Shown: positions 8,934 through 17,759, counted from the stretch's first letter. The stretch is 64,000 bases of DNA from DATAUD01 sp036268455 (GCA_036268455.1 DATAUD010000012.1:1-64000); one strand, 5' to 3'. A program made the numbers and translations. The notes: generated from the sequence alone by a model not told the origin.

Positions 8934-9518
8934 CTAAAGCACAGCCGCCGGGTTTGCAACAGGTCCCAGGGCGTTTTGGAAAGCCTCCAGTTTTGCCGCA
9001 AATGCCGCATCATCAAGCGCCGGCCGCGCGCCTCTGATGCCGATTTCTTCCTCCAATTCGATCCACGACTTGCATCCGCCATAAGAGTCTCGCATTGGAA
9101 GTTCGACGGGGTGGGGCAGGCGAAACACTCTGACGGCAAGCGCGTGAATCTGTTTTGAACGCCCCCAATCGAAGCGTTCCTCGATGACTTCGTCGTGCCA
9201 GATGTGCTGGCCGCGCAAACGCCGCGCGCTGTCCAAATCCTCCAACAGCCGCCAGGCCGCGACTTGGGCAAAAACTTCCACGCGCAAGATGCCTGGCGGA
9301 GGAAAATTCGGCGCTAATTCGTCGAAACGCGTCTGGGCGGTTGGAATGACGGAATCGCGCTGTTGGTGGAAAAGGGTGGGAAAGAGCCAGAACTCGGGAT
9401 ATTCGACTTGAAAGCCAAGCCGCCCCTCGCGTAACCCGCCTTTGCGAAAAATGACGATCTGTTCCCCACGGGAAAGGGCATCGACGACTATGGCCCATTC
9501 TTTGAATGCGCGCCGCAT
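8934..9518 (-). CDS. DUF1802 family protein
   Basis: The protein matches the DUF1802 pattern: EWAIVVDALSRGEQIVIFRKGG near the N-terminus, the FWLFPTLFHQQ block, and a central EVFAQVAAWRLLEDL segment. The function of the family is unknown. At 194 aa it has the usual length, with no signal peptide or membrane segment. It lies upstream of maf on the same strand with a 23-bp gap, so co-transcription is likely. A promoter with its -10 element only 6 bp before the ATG suggests a leaderless message. Confidence 0.85.
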   Translation of the reverse strand: MRRAFKEWAIVVDALSRGEQIVIFRKGGLREGRLGFQVEYPEFWLFPTLFHQQRDSVIPTAQTRFDELAPNFPPPGILRVEVFAQVAAWRLLEDLDSARRLRGQHIWHDEVIEERFDWGRSKQIHALAVRVFRLPHPVELPMRDSYGGCKSWIELEEEIGIRGARPALDDAAFAAKLEAFQNALGPVANPAAVL

Positions 9519-9524
9519 CCTGGC

Positions 9525-9553
9525 AAAATAGCGGCTTTTTTGAGGGGAGTCGA
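9525..9553 (-). promoter_or_regulatory. Predicted leaderless-type promoter of the DUF1802 gene
   Basis: On the minus strand TCGACT (9548-9553) and TATTTT (9525-9530) are 17 bp apart. Six bases then separate the -10 hexamer from the ATG at 9518, so transcription should begin at or next to the start codon. Confidence 0.4.
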
Positions 9554-9555
9554 GC

Positions 9556-9608
9556 TTTCCGGGGCTGCGTCAGAGCCGGAAAACAGGCCGCCTTAAGGCG
9601 GTGGCCTG
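9556..9608. repeat. Two tandem inverted repeats (REP-like) in a divergent intergenic region
   Basis: TTTCCGG (9556-9562) pairs with CCGGAAA (9576-9582). Immediately after it, CAGGCC (9584-9589) pairs with GGCCTG (9603-9608) around a perfect palindrome CCGCCTTAAGGCGG (9588-9601). Neither hairpin is followed by a T-run, so they look more like dispersed palindromic elements or regulatory structures than terminators. Confidence 0.6.
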
Positions 9609-9657
9609 CAAACTGCTCTCAGGAGGGGTGTTCTTGAGTGAACTTACTAATACATAA

Positions 9658-10128
9658 ATGAGAGTTGGTTCAGCCATTCAAACGGGCCAGCCGGTGGCGA
9701 AGAGAAAGAATTGGCATGCCTTCACGTTGATTGAGGTTGCGGTAGCCATGGGCATTGCCGCGCTCGTCATGGCGGGCATGTTTAAAGGTTACACAGCGGC
9801 TTCGCGCCGCGCCCAGTTTTCCTCCTATTCCCTGGCGGCGAGCGCTACGGCCATGAAACAAATGGAGCGCATTGTGGGGTCACAGTGGGTCATCTCGGGC
9901 GAATCGGTGACAAATATATTCAACCCCACGCTAGTCGCTGTCGAAACTAATGCCTTGGGAATGCCCAGTAATGGGACAAACCTCGTTTACGCAACAAATT
10001 TCGCGACAGTCACCCAGCTTTCCACAAATCCACCCTACCTGATGGTTCGTGTGGACTGTGTCTGGAACTTTATGGGCATGGGCGTCTTCACCAACACCAT
10101 GGCGGTTTTGCGCGGTCCCGATCTATGA
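9658..10128 (+). CDS. PilV-like minor pseudopilin
   Basis: A class III prepilin signal is present. After a basic leader the sequence HA-FTLIEVAVAMG gives cleavage before Phe and Glu at mature position 5, followed by a hydrophobic helix. The -1 residue is Ala instead of the more common Gly. The remainder (about 110 aa) is Asn/Thr-rich. It is the first gene of a five-gene coupled operon and overlaps the next start by 4 bp. By order and size it occupies the PilV position of a minor pilin operon (inference from context). The gene starts at an ATG close to the AT-rich string TAATACATAA. Confidence 0.8.
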   Translation: MRVGSAIQTGQPVAKRKNWHAFTLIEVAVAMGIAALVMAGMFKGYTAASRRAQFSSYSLAASATAMKQMERIVGSQWVISGESVTNIFNPTLVAVETNALGMPSNGTNLVYATNFATVTQLSTNPPYLMVRVDCVWNFMGMGVFTNTMAVLRGPDL

Positions 10129-10763
10129 AAACAGGGTTGCGCAACCGGGAGGTCGTGGGGCGCCGGAGCGGCTTTACGCTGGCGGAGTCACTGGTCGTCA
10201 TGGCCACCCTGGTCATCCTCATCGGGTCGATTGTCATGTGCAATCTCTTTGGACTTTCCATGTTCGACCGCCAGCAAATATGGCTCAGCGCGAGCGAAGA
10301 CGCGGGCAGGGCGCTGGGCAGGTTGGAATCAGACATTCGGGCCGGCGCTTCCAATTATGTCGGCAACGGGAGTCTGTCCGGTTTTACCAACGCAACCGCC
10401 AACAGCAACCAAATGGGAAACGCGCTGAAAATCTGGATAGGGACGACCAATGGCGGCACTAACATTCCGTGGATTCTTTATTATTACGACTCGACGAGCA
10501 ACATGCTGATGCGGACCAATTACACTGGTTCCAATTTTGGCGATTTCGACATGGTTTCGGCGAATCCGATCACCAATGACAACTCGATTTTCACGGAAAC
10601 GGATTATTTGGGAAATGTTCTTACCAATGCGATCTCGACTCCGATCATCCAAGTGTATCTCTCCTTTACCAAACTGCAGAATCCACAAATCGAAATCGCC
10701 CCTGGCAGCGCGGTGGATTTTTACCAGATTATCTCAACCATTGCATCAAGGAACAGACCATGA
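10125..10763 (+). CDS. PilW-like minor pseudopilin
   Basis: The N-terminus carries RRSG-FTLAESLVVMATLVI, a type III prepilin signal with Gly at -1 and Glu at +5 of the mature protein, followed by one membrane helix. The mature part includes a segment resembling PilW (DRQQIWLSASEDAGRALGRL, compatible with a long N-terminal helix). The protein is 212 aa. It overlaps both the preceding gene (ATGA) and the PilX-like gene that follows (ATGA), so all three should be made in fixed ratio. It should sit in the inner membrane or the tip of a pilus or pseudopilus. Confidence 0.8.
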   Translation: MKTGLRNREVVGRRSGFTLAESLVVMATLVILIGSIVMCNLFGLSMFDRQQIWLSASEDAGRALGRLESDIRAGASNYVGNGSLSGFTNATANSNQMGNALKIWIGTTNGGTNIPWILYYYDSTSNMLMRTNYTGSNFGDFDMVSANPITNDNSIFTETDYLGNVLTNAISTPIIQVYLSFTKLQNPQIEIAPGSAVDFYQIISTIASRNRP

Positions 10764-12997
10764 ATTTAAGACTCCCCAAAAAGCGCGCGCAGGAAAGAGG
10801 TTGGGCGATCATTGCCGTGATGACGCTGGCAACCGGAGGTCTCCTCATGCTGGCGAGCCTGATGAGTTGGGCCAATGAAAATTCAACGGTTACGGCCCGC
10901 AACAGTGAGTACTTCACCACAACCTACGCCGCCGAGGCGGCCACGGAGAAGGCCCTCTCGGCAATGGTGCAGGATGACCAGGATTACGGAGAGGGAGTCG
11001 TTCTCAGCCAAACCTCCACCTATGGCGGTCTTGTTCCCATCGCCAGTGATAATCCTTACTGGACAAATTATACGTTCAGCGGCGGCACTTCCGCCAATAC
11101 CATCCTTGTCAGCCGGGTCAGCAGCAGCACAACCAATACCCTGGGCCCGCCCTACGCGGGCTTGCAATCCATCGGCGCCACCTACGATATCATTGCCACC
11201 GCCAAGAACAACACGTCCATGTACGGCATTTCCAGCACGGTCGGCCAGAAGATCACTTTTGGCCAGATTCCCATCTTTCAGTTCGCGATCTTTTACCAGG
11301 ACACAATGGAAATTGACCCCGGAGCCAATATGACCATTGCCGGCCTGGTTCATGGCAACAACAACATTTATCTTGCGCCAAATGCGGTGACTTTGACGTT
11401 CTCGGGCGACGTCTCGTCATCGGGCAACATTTATCTCACGGAAGATCCATCCGACCCCACTAGCCAGAGCGCGGGCACCGTCCAGTTCAATGGCGCCAAC
11501 CACGTCAGCGGCGTCAACCCGTTGAATCTTCCTGTCGGAACCAACACGTCCGGGACAGCCACCAATATCGCCCAAAACGTCTTGTCAATATTGCAAGTGC
11601 CGCCGGCAAGCGAAGCGCCAAGCTCGGCGGCCGGAACCAACCGCCTTTTCAACCAGGTGGACCTGATCATCACCATCAGCAACGGCAACGCGATCACGGT
11701 CACCAGCGGAGTCGATATCAATGGCCGGGCGACCACCATTTCCAACAGCCAATGGGCTAACTTTGTTTCCACGAACGGCTCGTTTGACGACCAGCGCGAG
11801 GGACAAACTGTGGAACCGGTGGATATCAACGTGGGAAACCTCCGGAGTTGGAGCGCGACCAACACCGTTTTGCGGCCCCTATTGCAAAGCCAGCGGGGCA
11901 GCTCACTGGCTGACATCAGTTCGGTCTATGTTGTTGACGAGAGGTCGCTCACCAACATCGTAATTGTCACCAACATTTCTTACACAACAAATACGAGCAC
12001 CACGACGACGACCGGCTACCCAACGTCGGGCACTTACGTGCCACCAATTGCGACGAACACGCTGACGACGACCAGTTCAAATTACCCAGGGGCGGGCACT
12101 TATTTTCCTCCGGTGAACACCGAAACAACGACGACGACAGTGTCCGGCTGGAATAATCCTCCCACGCCCGGAACCTACGTCCCACCGGCGACCACCAACA
12201 CGACCTCCACCACCAGTTCAACCAAACCAACTTCCGGAAGCTATGTGGGGAGTTATACCCAGAGCGGAGGAAAGTACCATTATTCCGCAATCGTCAGCTA
12301 CACTTATAATCTGATTACCGGCTACATCTACACCGGCATTACCGGCTACACCTATGCGCACATCACGGGGATCATTACGAACATCACTTATTCCACCAAC
12401 TATATTCAGATCGCCCTCCCCGGAGTTGTTTTGACCAACGGCGCCACTCTTCCTCCCAACGGCCTTTCCGTTGCCACCCCCGACCCGGCTTACATTGTCG
12501 GCAACTGGAACGTATCCAGCAATGGAACCACCATGTCCCTGCAAACCTCGAATACCGCCAATACCCTTCCGAGCGCGGTGTTTGCCGACGCGATCACCAT
12601 TTTGTCCCCCGCTTGGAATCCAGCCAATAGTTCGTTGAGTCTCAGCAGTCGCACCGCCACAGCGGACACGGTCAACGCCGCTTTCTTGACGGGAAATGTT
12701 CCCTCCAACGGAAGCACCTACAGCGGAGGAGTGGAAAACTTTCCGCGGTTTCTGGAGAGCTGGAGCGGCCTCAATTTCTATTATAATGGCTCAATGGTCG
12801 AGATGTTTCCCAGTCAAATTGCCAACGCCGCGTGGCCGGGAACCGGAACGGTTTATAATCCACCGACCCGGGATTGGACCTTTGATAACAATTTCAACAA
12901 TCCCTCTGACCTTCCGCCGTTGACGCCGAGGGTCATCAATATCATTCGGTCGCAATGGGCAACGCTGCCAGTAGGCACCACAGCCGCGAATTTTTGA
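10760..12997 (+). CDS. Large PilX-like protein with Thr-rich repeats
   Basis: The N-terminus, ERGWAIIAVMTLATGGLLML and the following YFTTTYAAEAATEKALSAM, resembles PilX proteins: a hydrophobic helix with no classic Glu5, then a helix rich in Ala and Glu. At 745 aa it is far longer than usual PilX (under 200 aa). The extra length is an extended Ser/Thr/Asn-rich exported domain. Three degenerate repeats with GTYVPP-type cores lie at about residues 410-500, followed by shorter ITGYxY repeats. This suggests an adhesive or stalk-like tip protein, which is inference. It is coupled to the PilW-like gene. Confidence 0.7.
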   Translation: MNLRLPKKRAQERGWAIIAVMTLATGGLLMLASLMSWANENSTVTARNSEYFTTTYAAEAATEKALSAMVQDDQDYGEGVVLSQTSTYGGLVPIASDNPYWTNYTFSGGTSANTILVSRVSSSTTNTLGPPYAGLQSIGATYDIIATAKNNTSMYGISSTVGQKITFGQIPIFQFAIFYQDTMEIDPGANMTIAGLVHGNNNIYLAPNAVTLTFSGDVSSSGNIYLTEDPSDPTSQSAGTVQFNGANHVSGVNPLNLPVGTNTSGTATNIAQNVLSILQVPPASEAPSSAAGTNRLFNQVDLIITISNGNAITVTSGVDINGRATTISNSQWANFVSTNGSFDDQREGQTVEPVDINVGNLRSWSATNTVLRPLLQSQRGSSLADISSVYVVDERSLTNIVIVTNISYTTNTSTTTTTGYPTSGTYVPPIATNTLTTTSSNYPGAGTYFPPVNTETTTTTVSGWNNPPTPGTYVPPATTNTTSTTSSTKPTSGSYVGSYTQSGGKYHYSAIVSYTYNLITGYIYTGITGYTYAHITGIITNITYSTNYIQIALPGVVLTNGATLPPNGLSVATPDPAYIVGNWNVSSNGTTMSLQTSNTANTLPSAVFADAITILSPAWNPANSSLSLSSRTATADTVNAAFLTGNVPSNGSTYSGGVENFPRFLESWSGLNFYYNGSMVEMFPSQIANAAWPGTGTVYNPPTRDWTFDNNFNNPSDLPPLTPRVINIIRSQWATLPVGTTAANF
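11990..12250 (+). repeat. Degenerate Thr/Pro-rich tandem repeats inside the PilX-like gene
   Basis: Three to four units of roughly 25-30 codons share the plan Thr-run, P-x-x-G-T-Y-x-P-P, T-N-T. The ACN-rich DNA shows the same periodicity (repeated ACGACGACGACC-type runs). A second set of short ITGYxY units follows immediately. Confidence 0.7.
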
Positions 12998-13000
12998 ACC

Positions 13001-13576
13001 ATGGCGCGCGTTGTCTTGATACAAACAATGATGTGGACACTGGCAATGTGTCCTCCGTTGATGGCCCAGGCCTTCAGGGCAACCCCCGCCACAATAACCG
13101 TCGCCGAGGGTGGCCGCGAAAACGTTCTTCTCATCCAAATCGACGACCGGCGATTTTCCGTTGTCATGCCAAAAGGATACGGGACCGCCGTCCGCCCGGA
13201 TTCCGAGTCCGTCGTCTTCACATCCGAGAGCGGTGGCAGTGTGATTACCGCGCAGTTCACCACCAATTACCCAGGCGCCCTCCCCAAACAAGAAAAACTG
13301 CGCGATGAGGTTGCCGCCAAAAACCCGGAAGCGTCGCTGGTGCAGTCAACCGTCTCCTACACTGATTTTGGCCCGGCCTACTCCTTCGATCTATTCCGTC
13401 CCGCAAGCGGCGGCCTCATGTTGCACAGTCGCGACGCCTATGTTGCCTACCCGGAAGGCAGCGCTGAATTTACGTTTTCCTGCGATGAAGCTGCATTCGA
13501 CAAACAAAAACTCGCGTTCAGTCGCGTATTAAACTCCTTCCGGGCAGTACCGAAAGATGACAAAAAGAACTTATGA
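13001..13576 (+). CDS. Exported protein of unknown function in the pilus operon
   Basis: The 191-aa product has an N-terminal hydrophobic segment ending in MAQA, read as a signal peptide of about 24 residues. The rest is soluble and beta-rich, with VLLIQIDDRRFSVVMPKGYG and FGPAYSFDLFRPA. I recognise no family. It lies 3 bp after the PilX-like gene and overlaps pilM by 4 bp, so it is part of the operon. It occupies the place where pilY1 or pilE would be in a classical minor pilin operon, but it has no likeness to either that I can see. Confidence 0.65.
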   Translation: MARVVLIQTMMWTLAMCPPLMAQAFRATPATITVAEGGRENVLLIQIDDRRFSVVMPKGYGTAVRPDSESVVFTSESGGSVITAQFTTNYPGALPKQEKLRDEVAAKNPEASLVQSTVSYTDFGPAYSFDLFRPASGGLMLHSRDAYVAYPEGSAEFTFSCDEAAFDKQKLAFSRVLNSFRAVPKDDKKNL

Positions 13577-14631
13577 CAAACCTCTTCAATAATAATAAGA
13601 AACGGGACCAAATCTTCTCAATTGACCTTGGCACCCGAACCACCAAAGCCGTGCTTCTGGATCGCAAAGACGATGGCCTTAGCCTGGCCCGCTTCACAGT
13701 CCAGGACGCTCCCGTCTATGACAAGGCGCTCCCGCAGGGGCTTCTTGCCGAGCATCTCAAGGCGATCGTCGAAGCGATGCAGCCCAAAACCCGCCAGGTG
13801 ACCGTCACCATTGGCGCCAACGACTCCGTCCTGCGCACCACCGAGTTTCCCTTGATGCCCGCGGCCGAAATGCGCCAAATGCTCAAGTTCAACTCCAAAA
13901 ATTATCTTCAACAAGATCTGCGCGACCATATTTTTGACTGCTTCATCGTGCCGCCCCAGGGGAAACCCTCGACCGAGCCAGCCAAGGCCGGTGTCACCAA
14001 ATACAAAGTCTGGGTCGGCGGCGCCCGTCGCGAATTTCTTGTCACGCTGGAATCCGCCATCAAAGCCGCGGGCTTGATTCCCAATCAAATCACCCTGGCC
14101 CTGCTCGGTCCCACGAATGCCCTCGAATTTTCACAGCCGGAAATCTTCGCCAAAGATACGGTGGCGCTGGTGGATCTGGGTTTCAAAACTTCCAGCATCA
14201 GCATACTCCATGAGGGTGAATTGTGCTTGAGCCGCTCTGTGGAATTGGGCGGCGACAGGCTGACCAGCGGGTTGTCCGAGGCGATGAATATCACCTATGC
14301 GGAAGCCGAAGGCATAAAAGTCGGCATGCCGCAGGAAGTTGAGCCGCATTTGCAGCCGTTGGTTGCCGCTCTTGGGCGCGAATTGCGGGCGTCGATTGAC
14401 TTTTTCGAACACCAGCGCGAAAAGACAGTGAACAGGATTCTGATTTCCGGCGGCGCCGCCCGCTCCGAATTCCTGGTCCAGCTCCTTCAAACCGAACTGG
14501 CCGTCATGTGCAAAGCGTGGTTTCCGACCGAGGGAATAAAACTCTCTCTTTCTTCTCAACAAATGACAGAACTTGAGCAAGTATCCAGTGTTTTGACGAA
14601 TGCCATAGGTTCGGCCGCGATGGCCGCTTAA
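13573..14631 (+). CDS. pilM: PilM-like actin-fold type IV pilus assembly protein
   Basis: PilM is a cytoplasmic actin-like protein that binds the N-terminus of PilN to link the pilus motor to the inner membrane. The product has the phosphate-1 motif SIDLGTRTTKAVLLD, an FPLMPAAEMRQMLKFN block, the second phosphate motif VALVDLGFKTSSISIL and the adenosine motif RILISGGAARSEFLVQLL. The length of 352 aa is normal. It is the last gene of the operon. The pilN, pilO, pilP, pilQ and motor ATPase genes that usually follow are absent; a lipid kinase gene comes next instead. Confidence 0.85.
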   Translation: MTNLFNNNKKRDQIFSIDLGTRTTKAVLLDRKDDGLSLARFTVQDAPVYDKALPQGLLAEHLKAIVEAMQPKTRQVTVTIGANDSVLRTTEFPLMPAAEMRQMLKFNSKNYLQQDLRDHIFDCFIVPPQGKPSTEPAKAGVTKYKVWVGGARREFLVTLESAIKAAGLIPNQITLALLGPTNALEFSQPEIFAKDTVALVDLGFKTSSISILHEGELCLSRSVELGGDRLTSGLSEAMNITYAEAEGIKVGMPQEVEPHLQPLVAALGRELRASIDFFEHQREKTVNRILISGGAARSEFLVQLLQTELAVMCKAWFPTEGIKLSLSSQQMTELEQVSSVLTNAIGSAAMAA

Positions 14632-14636
14632 TCGGG

Positions 14637-15530
14637 TTGGAGGTGCAGACCTGCATCATCTTCAATCCCTCCGCGCGCGGAGAGAAGGCCACGGCCTTTT
14701 GCTCCAAGCTGGAATCTCTGTACCCAAATTGTGTCCTCCGCCGCACAACCGGCCCCGGCGCCGCCCGCAGTTTGGCGGCTCAAGCCGTCCGCGAAGGCTT
14801 CGGCACGGTCGTCGCAGCCGGCGGCGATGGAACCGCCAATGAAGTTGTCAATGGCATCGGCGATGTTCCGGGAGGGTTTGAGAAATCTCGATTGGGCATA
14901 CTGCCGTTGGGAACGGTGAACGTTTTCGCCCGGGAATTGGGTTTGCCGCGAAGTCTGCCAGTCGTCGCGAAGGCCATTGCCCTTGGCAACGAAAAGGCAA
15001 TCGACTTGGGAAAAGTGGAATTTCAACGTGAAGGAAAGCGCGAGACGCGCTATTTTCTGCAACTGGCGGGAGCGGGCCTTGATTCACGCGCCATCGCGCT
15101 TGTTAGTTGGGAATTGAAGAAAAAAATCGGGCCGTTTGCGTATGCGTGGGCGGGAGTTCGGGCGGTGAGGGAAAAGCAGCCGGTCATAACGGTTGAGGCC
15201 GGAGAGAGCGTTTCCGGTGAAATGGTGATGGTCGGCAACGGGCGGTTCTACGGCGGAAGCTTTGCGGTGTTTCCCTCGGCGAGTTTGCGGGATGGATTGC
15301 TCGACATCTGCGTGATTGAAAAAGTGACGTCGCTCCGTGCCGTCCAGATTGCTTTGGGCATCGCGTCGGGAAGTTTGTATCGGTTTTGTCCCGTCCGGCA
15401 TCTGCAATCGCCGACGGTCAGCCTGAAAAGCTCCAGTCCCGTTATATTGCAGGTGGATGGCGAGAACGTGGGTGAATTGCCCGCGGCGTTTTCGGTGCTT
15501 CCGAAAGTCTTGCGGGTTGTCGTGCCTTAA
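14637..15530 (+). CDS. Diacylglycerol kinase family lipid kinase
   Basis: The catalytic signature VVAAGGDGTANEVVNGI is present near residue 60, with the DAGK substrate block LGILPLGTVNVFAREL after it, and C-terminal VGNGRFYGGSFAVFPSA and DGLLDICVIE typical of YegS/DgkB-like enzymes. It likely phosphorylates diacylglycerol or a related lipid, feeding phosphatidic acid into phospholipid synthesis. Translation starts at TTG 14637 or GTG 14643; no ATG is available. It begins 5 bp after pilM and is followed by psd and pssA, which makes a small phospholipid cluster. Confidence 0.88.
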   Translation: MEVQTCIIFNPSARGEKATAFCSKLESLYPNCVLRRTTGPGAARSLAAQAVREGFGTVVAAGGDGTANEVVNGIGDVPGGFEKSRLGILPLGTVNVFARELGLPRSLPVVAKAIALGNEKAIDLGKVEFQREGKRETRYFLQLAGAGLDSRAIALVSWELKKKIGPFAYAWAGVRAVREKQPVITVEAGESVSGEMVMVGNGRFYGGSFAVFPSASLRDGLLDICVIEKVTSLRAVQIALGIASGSLYRFCPVRHLQSPTVSLKSSSPVILQVDGENVGELPAAFSVLPKVLRVVVP

Positions 15531-15545
15531 ACTTAAGCTAGCGAG

Positions 15546-16220
15546 ATGAAACATGCTGGCAAAGCGCGGCACGCTGCCCTGAAGTTGATTTTTGTGGCCT
15601 TGATCCTGGCGTGCGCGCTCGCCGCCATTGGCGGCTGTTTGAGAATAGAACGGTGGGCCGCCATCGTGGTGGCGACGCTTTGGCTGCTTTTCGCATTGTT
15701 CACGTTTTATTTCTTTCGCGATCCGAACGCCCGCACTCCGCAGGACCCGGGACTGGTCGTTGCCCCCGGACACGGCAAAGTCGATCTCATTGAGCAACTG
15801 ACCGAATCCAAAGTCACCGGCGGACCGTGTCATCGCGTCTCCATTTTTCTGTCGGTGATCGATATTCACGTTCAGAACGCCCCCATCAGTGGCAAGATCG
15901 CCGGCGTCACACGCACCAACGGGCAATTCATGAGCGCGCTGAAGTCTGATTGCGCCGCCTTCAACGAAAATGTACTTATAGAATTCAACTCCGTGGAAAC
16001 GCCGGGGGAAAAAATCGGACTGAAATTGATAGCGGGCGTCCTGGCAAGGCGCATTGTTCCGTTTGTTGAACAAGGCGACGAACTGCGTCGTGGCGAGCGC
16101 ATCAGCCTCATCCAATTCGGTTCAAGGTGCGACCTTTTTCTGCCCTTGACTTACCAACTCAAAGTGAACGTCGGCCAGAAAGTTGTGGGCGGCGAAACAG
16201 TCGTCGCCGCCAAAGCTTGA
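15546..16220 (+). CDS. psd: Phosphatidylserine decarboxylase
   Basis: The enzyme converts phosphatidylserine to phosphatidylethanolamine. Two N-terminal transmembrane segments anchor the protein, followed by RDPNARTP, the VSIFLSVIDIHVQ block and GVLARRIV. The autocleavage site is Gly192-Ser193 in IQFGSRCDLF, where Ser193 becomes the pyruvoyl group. At 224 aa this is the short form of the enzyme. It is 4 bp upstream of pssA, so synthesis and decarboxylation of phosphatidylserine are encoded together. The start ATG at 15546 directly follows a weak purine stretch (GCGAG). Confidence 0.93.
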   Translation: MKHAGKARHAALKLIFVALILACALAAIGGCLRIERWAAIVVATLWLLFALFTFYFFRDPNARTPQDPGLVVAPGHGKVDLIEQLTESKVTGGPCHRVSIFLSVIDIHVQNAPISGKIAGVTRTNGQFMSALKSDCAAFNENVLIEFNSVETPGEKIGLKLIAGVLARRIVPFVEQGDELRRGERISLIQFGSRCDLFLPLTYQLKVNVGQKVVGGETVVAAKA

Positions 16221-16223
16221 TTT

Positions 16224-17063
16224 ATGGAACCCCGACCGGAAAAGCAGGCGCCCGCGTTGCAAATCTATTTCCTGCCGAACCTGATGACGGCGGGGAATTT
16301 GTTTTGCGGTTTTGTGGCGTTGACGCGAATCGTCGAACCGAAAATCACCCAAGGGGACATCAAGATCGCCCTGGCTTTCATTTTGCTGGCTTGCATTTTT
16401 GATTTGCTCGATGGCCGGCTGGCTCGCATGGGGGGCGTCGAAAGCGCGTTTGGCCGGGAGTTCGATTCCCTGGCGGATTTGATTTCATTCGGCGCGGCGC
16501 CGGCTTTTCTAATACATCGAGTGGTTCTGCGCCAGGTATTCTCGAATCAACCGGAAATCGGCTGGTTCATCGCCTCCATTTACCTTATTTGCGGGGCCTT
16601 GCGGCTGGCTCGCTTCAATTGTCTCGCCGCGATGTCAGGCGGGGGAGGCGGCAAGGAATTTCTCGGTTTTCCGATTCCGGCGGCCGCAGGCCTGGTGGCC
16701 TCCTTGACGCTTTTCCTTCTCTGGGGGGACCAAACGGATCGCGACCTGGCTCATCCTCCGTGGAGCTTCATCCTTCCCGGCGTGCTGCTGTTCCTTTCTG
16801 TGATGATGGTGAGCGAGGTGAAATACCCGTCTTTCAAGACACTGGATTTGCGCGCGCGACGCACATTTCCCAAAACGATTATTACGATTATTTTCGCCGC
16901 CGCGCTGGTGATCCTCTGGAGACTAATATTACCGATCATTCTGCCGATCATTTTCATCCTGTACCTGCTCTACGGATTTATCCGTCCCCGGATTTCCCGC
17001 AAAGTCCGCCACGAGATTGAGGAAGAAGAAGACGACGAAGAAGAAACCGGTCCCACCCCCTGA
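16224..17063 (+). CDS. pssA: CDP-diacylglycerol--serine O-phosphatidyltransferase
   Basis: PssA makes phosphatidylserine from CDP-diacylglycerol and serine in the inner membrane. The CDP-alcohol phosphotransferase signature is complete: DGRLARMGGVESAFGREFD (D-G-x2-A-R-x8-G-x3-D), continuing SLADLISF with the last Asp. NLMTAGNLFCGF precedes it and about eight hydrophobic segments are visible. The C-terminal tail is very acidic (runs of Glu and Asp). At 279 aa it has normal length. It lies between psd and the LysE exporter gene with gaps of 3 bp and 1 bp. Confidence 0.93.
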   Translation: MEPRPEKQAPALQIYFLPNLMTAGNLFCGFVALTRIVEPKITQGDIKIALAFILLACIFDLLDGRLARMGGVESAFGREFDSLADLISFGAAPAFLIHRVVLRQVFSNQPEIGWFIASIYLICGALRLARFNCLAAMSGGGGGKEFLGFPIPAAAGLVASLTLFLLWGDQTDRDLAHPPWSFILPGVLLFLSVMMVSEVKYPSFKTLDLRARRTFPKTIITIIFAAALVILWRLILPIILPIIFILYLLYGFIRPRISRKVRHEIEEEEDDEEETGPTP

Positions 17064-17064
17064 C

Positions 17065-17733
17065 ATGTTCGACCAACACCCCTTGATTCTCGCCGCTTTG
17101 ACCGGAATTATCAGCGGATTCATCCTTTCTGTGCCGGTGGGCCCGGTCAACGTCACAATCATTAACGAGGGGGCGCGTTCCGGCTTGCTTTGGGGAATGC
17201 TTATTGGGGCGGGCGCCACCGTCATGGAACTCATTTATTGCGCCCTGGCCTTCACGGGCTTCGCTTCATTTTTTGACGGCAGAGGGATGAAAGCCGCCCT
17301 GGAATTGATCAGTTTTGTCTTCATGCTTTACCTCGGCGTCCGCTTTCTGAAGACCAGCAGCATTCCGGCGATCTCGCGGGTGGAGGAGCGATTCAAAAGC
17401 AAGTTGCATCCGCATTCGGCGTTTGGCATCGGCTTCGTCCGCGTGATGGCAAACCCGGGGGTGTTCCTGTTCTGGATTGTGCTGGCTGCCCATTTTCATG
17501 CGCGCGATTGGGTTCCCGCTTCGCGAAAAGGAGTGATCTCCTGCGTGGCGGGAGTCGGGGTGGGGGTGGGCCTTTGGTTTGCGGGGTTGAGCTACGCGGT
17601 TTCGCGCGGCCATAGAAAATTTACCCAGGGCACCCTTCTGAAAATGGAGCACGGCTCGGGGATCGCCATGCTTCTGCTGGCCCTTGGGGAAGGCATTCGA
17701 ATCGTTGTCCAGATGGCCCGGCATAAGTTTTAA
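17065..17733 (+). CDS. LysE/RhtB-family exporter
   Basis: A 222-aa membrane protein with six hydrophobic segments. The N-terminal GFILSVPVGPVNVTIINEGARSG matches the LysE/RhtB signature (GPN-like turn), and VRVMANPGVFLFWI matches the second conserved half. Such exporters remove amino acids or related metabolites. I take the ATG at 17065, one base past the pssA stop; an upstream TTG at 17017 would extend into the pssA tail and is less likely. Its place at the end of the phospholipid operon suggests co-expression, not a shared pathway. Confidence 0.85.
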   Translation: MFDQHPLILAALTGIISGFILSVPVGPVNVTIINEGARSGLLWGMLIGAGATVMELIYCALAFTGFASFFDGRGMKAALELISFVFMLYLGVRFLKTSSIPAISRVEERFKSKLHPHSAFGIGFVRVMANPGVFLFWIVLAAHFHARDWVPASRKGVISCVAGVGVGVGLWFAGLSYAVSRGHRKFTQGTLLKMEHGSGIAMLLLALGEGIRIVVQMARHKF

Positions 17734-17759
17734 CCGTTACTGTTGGTCCAACTCCCCAC

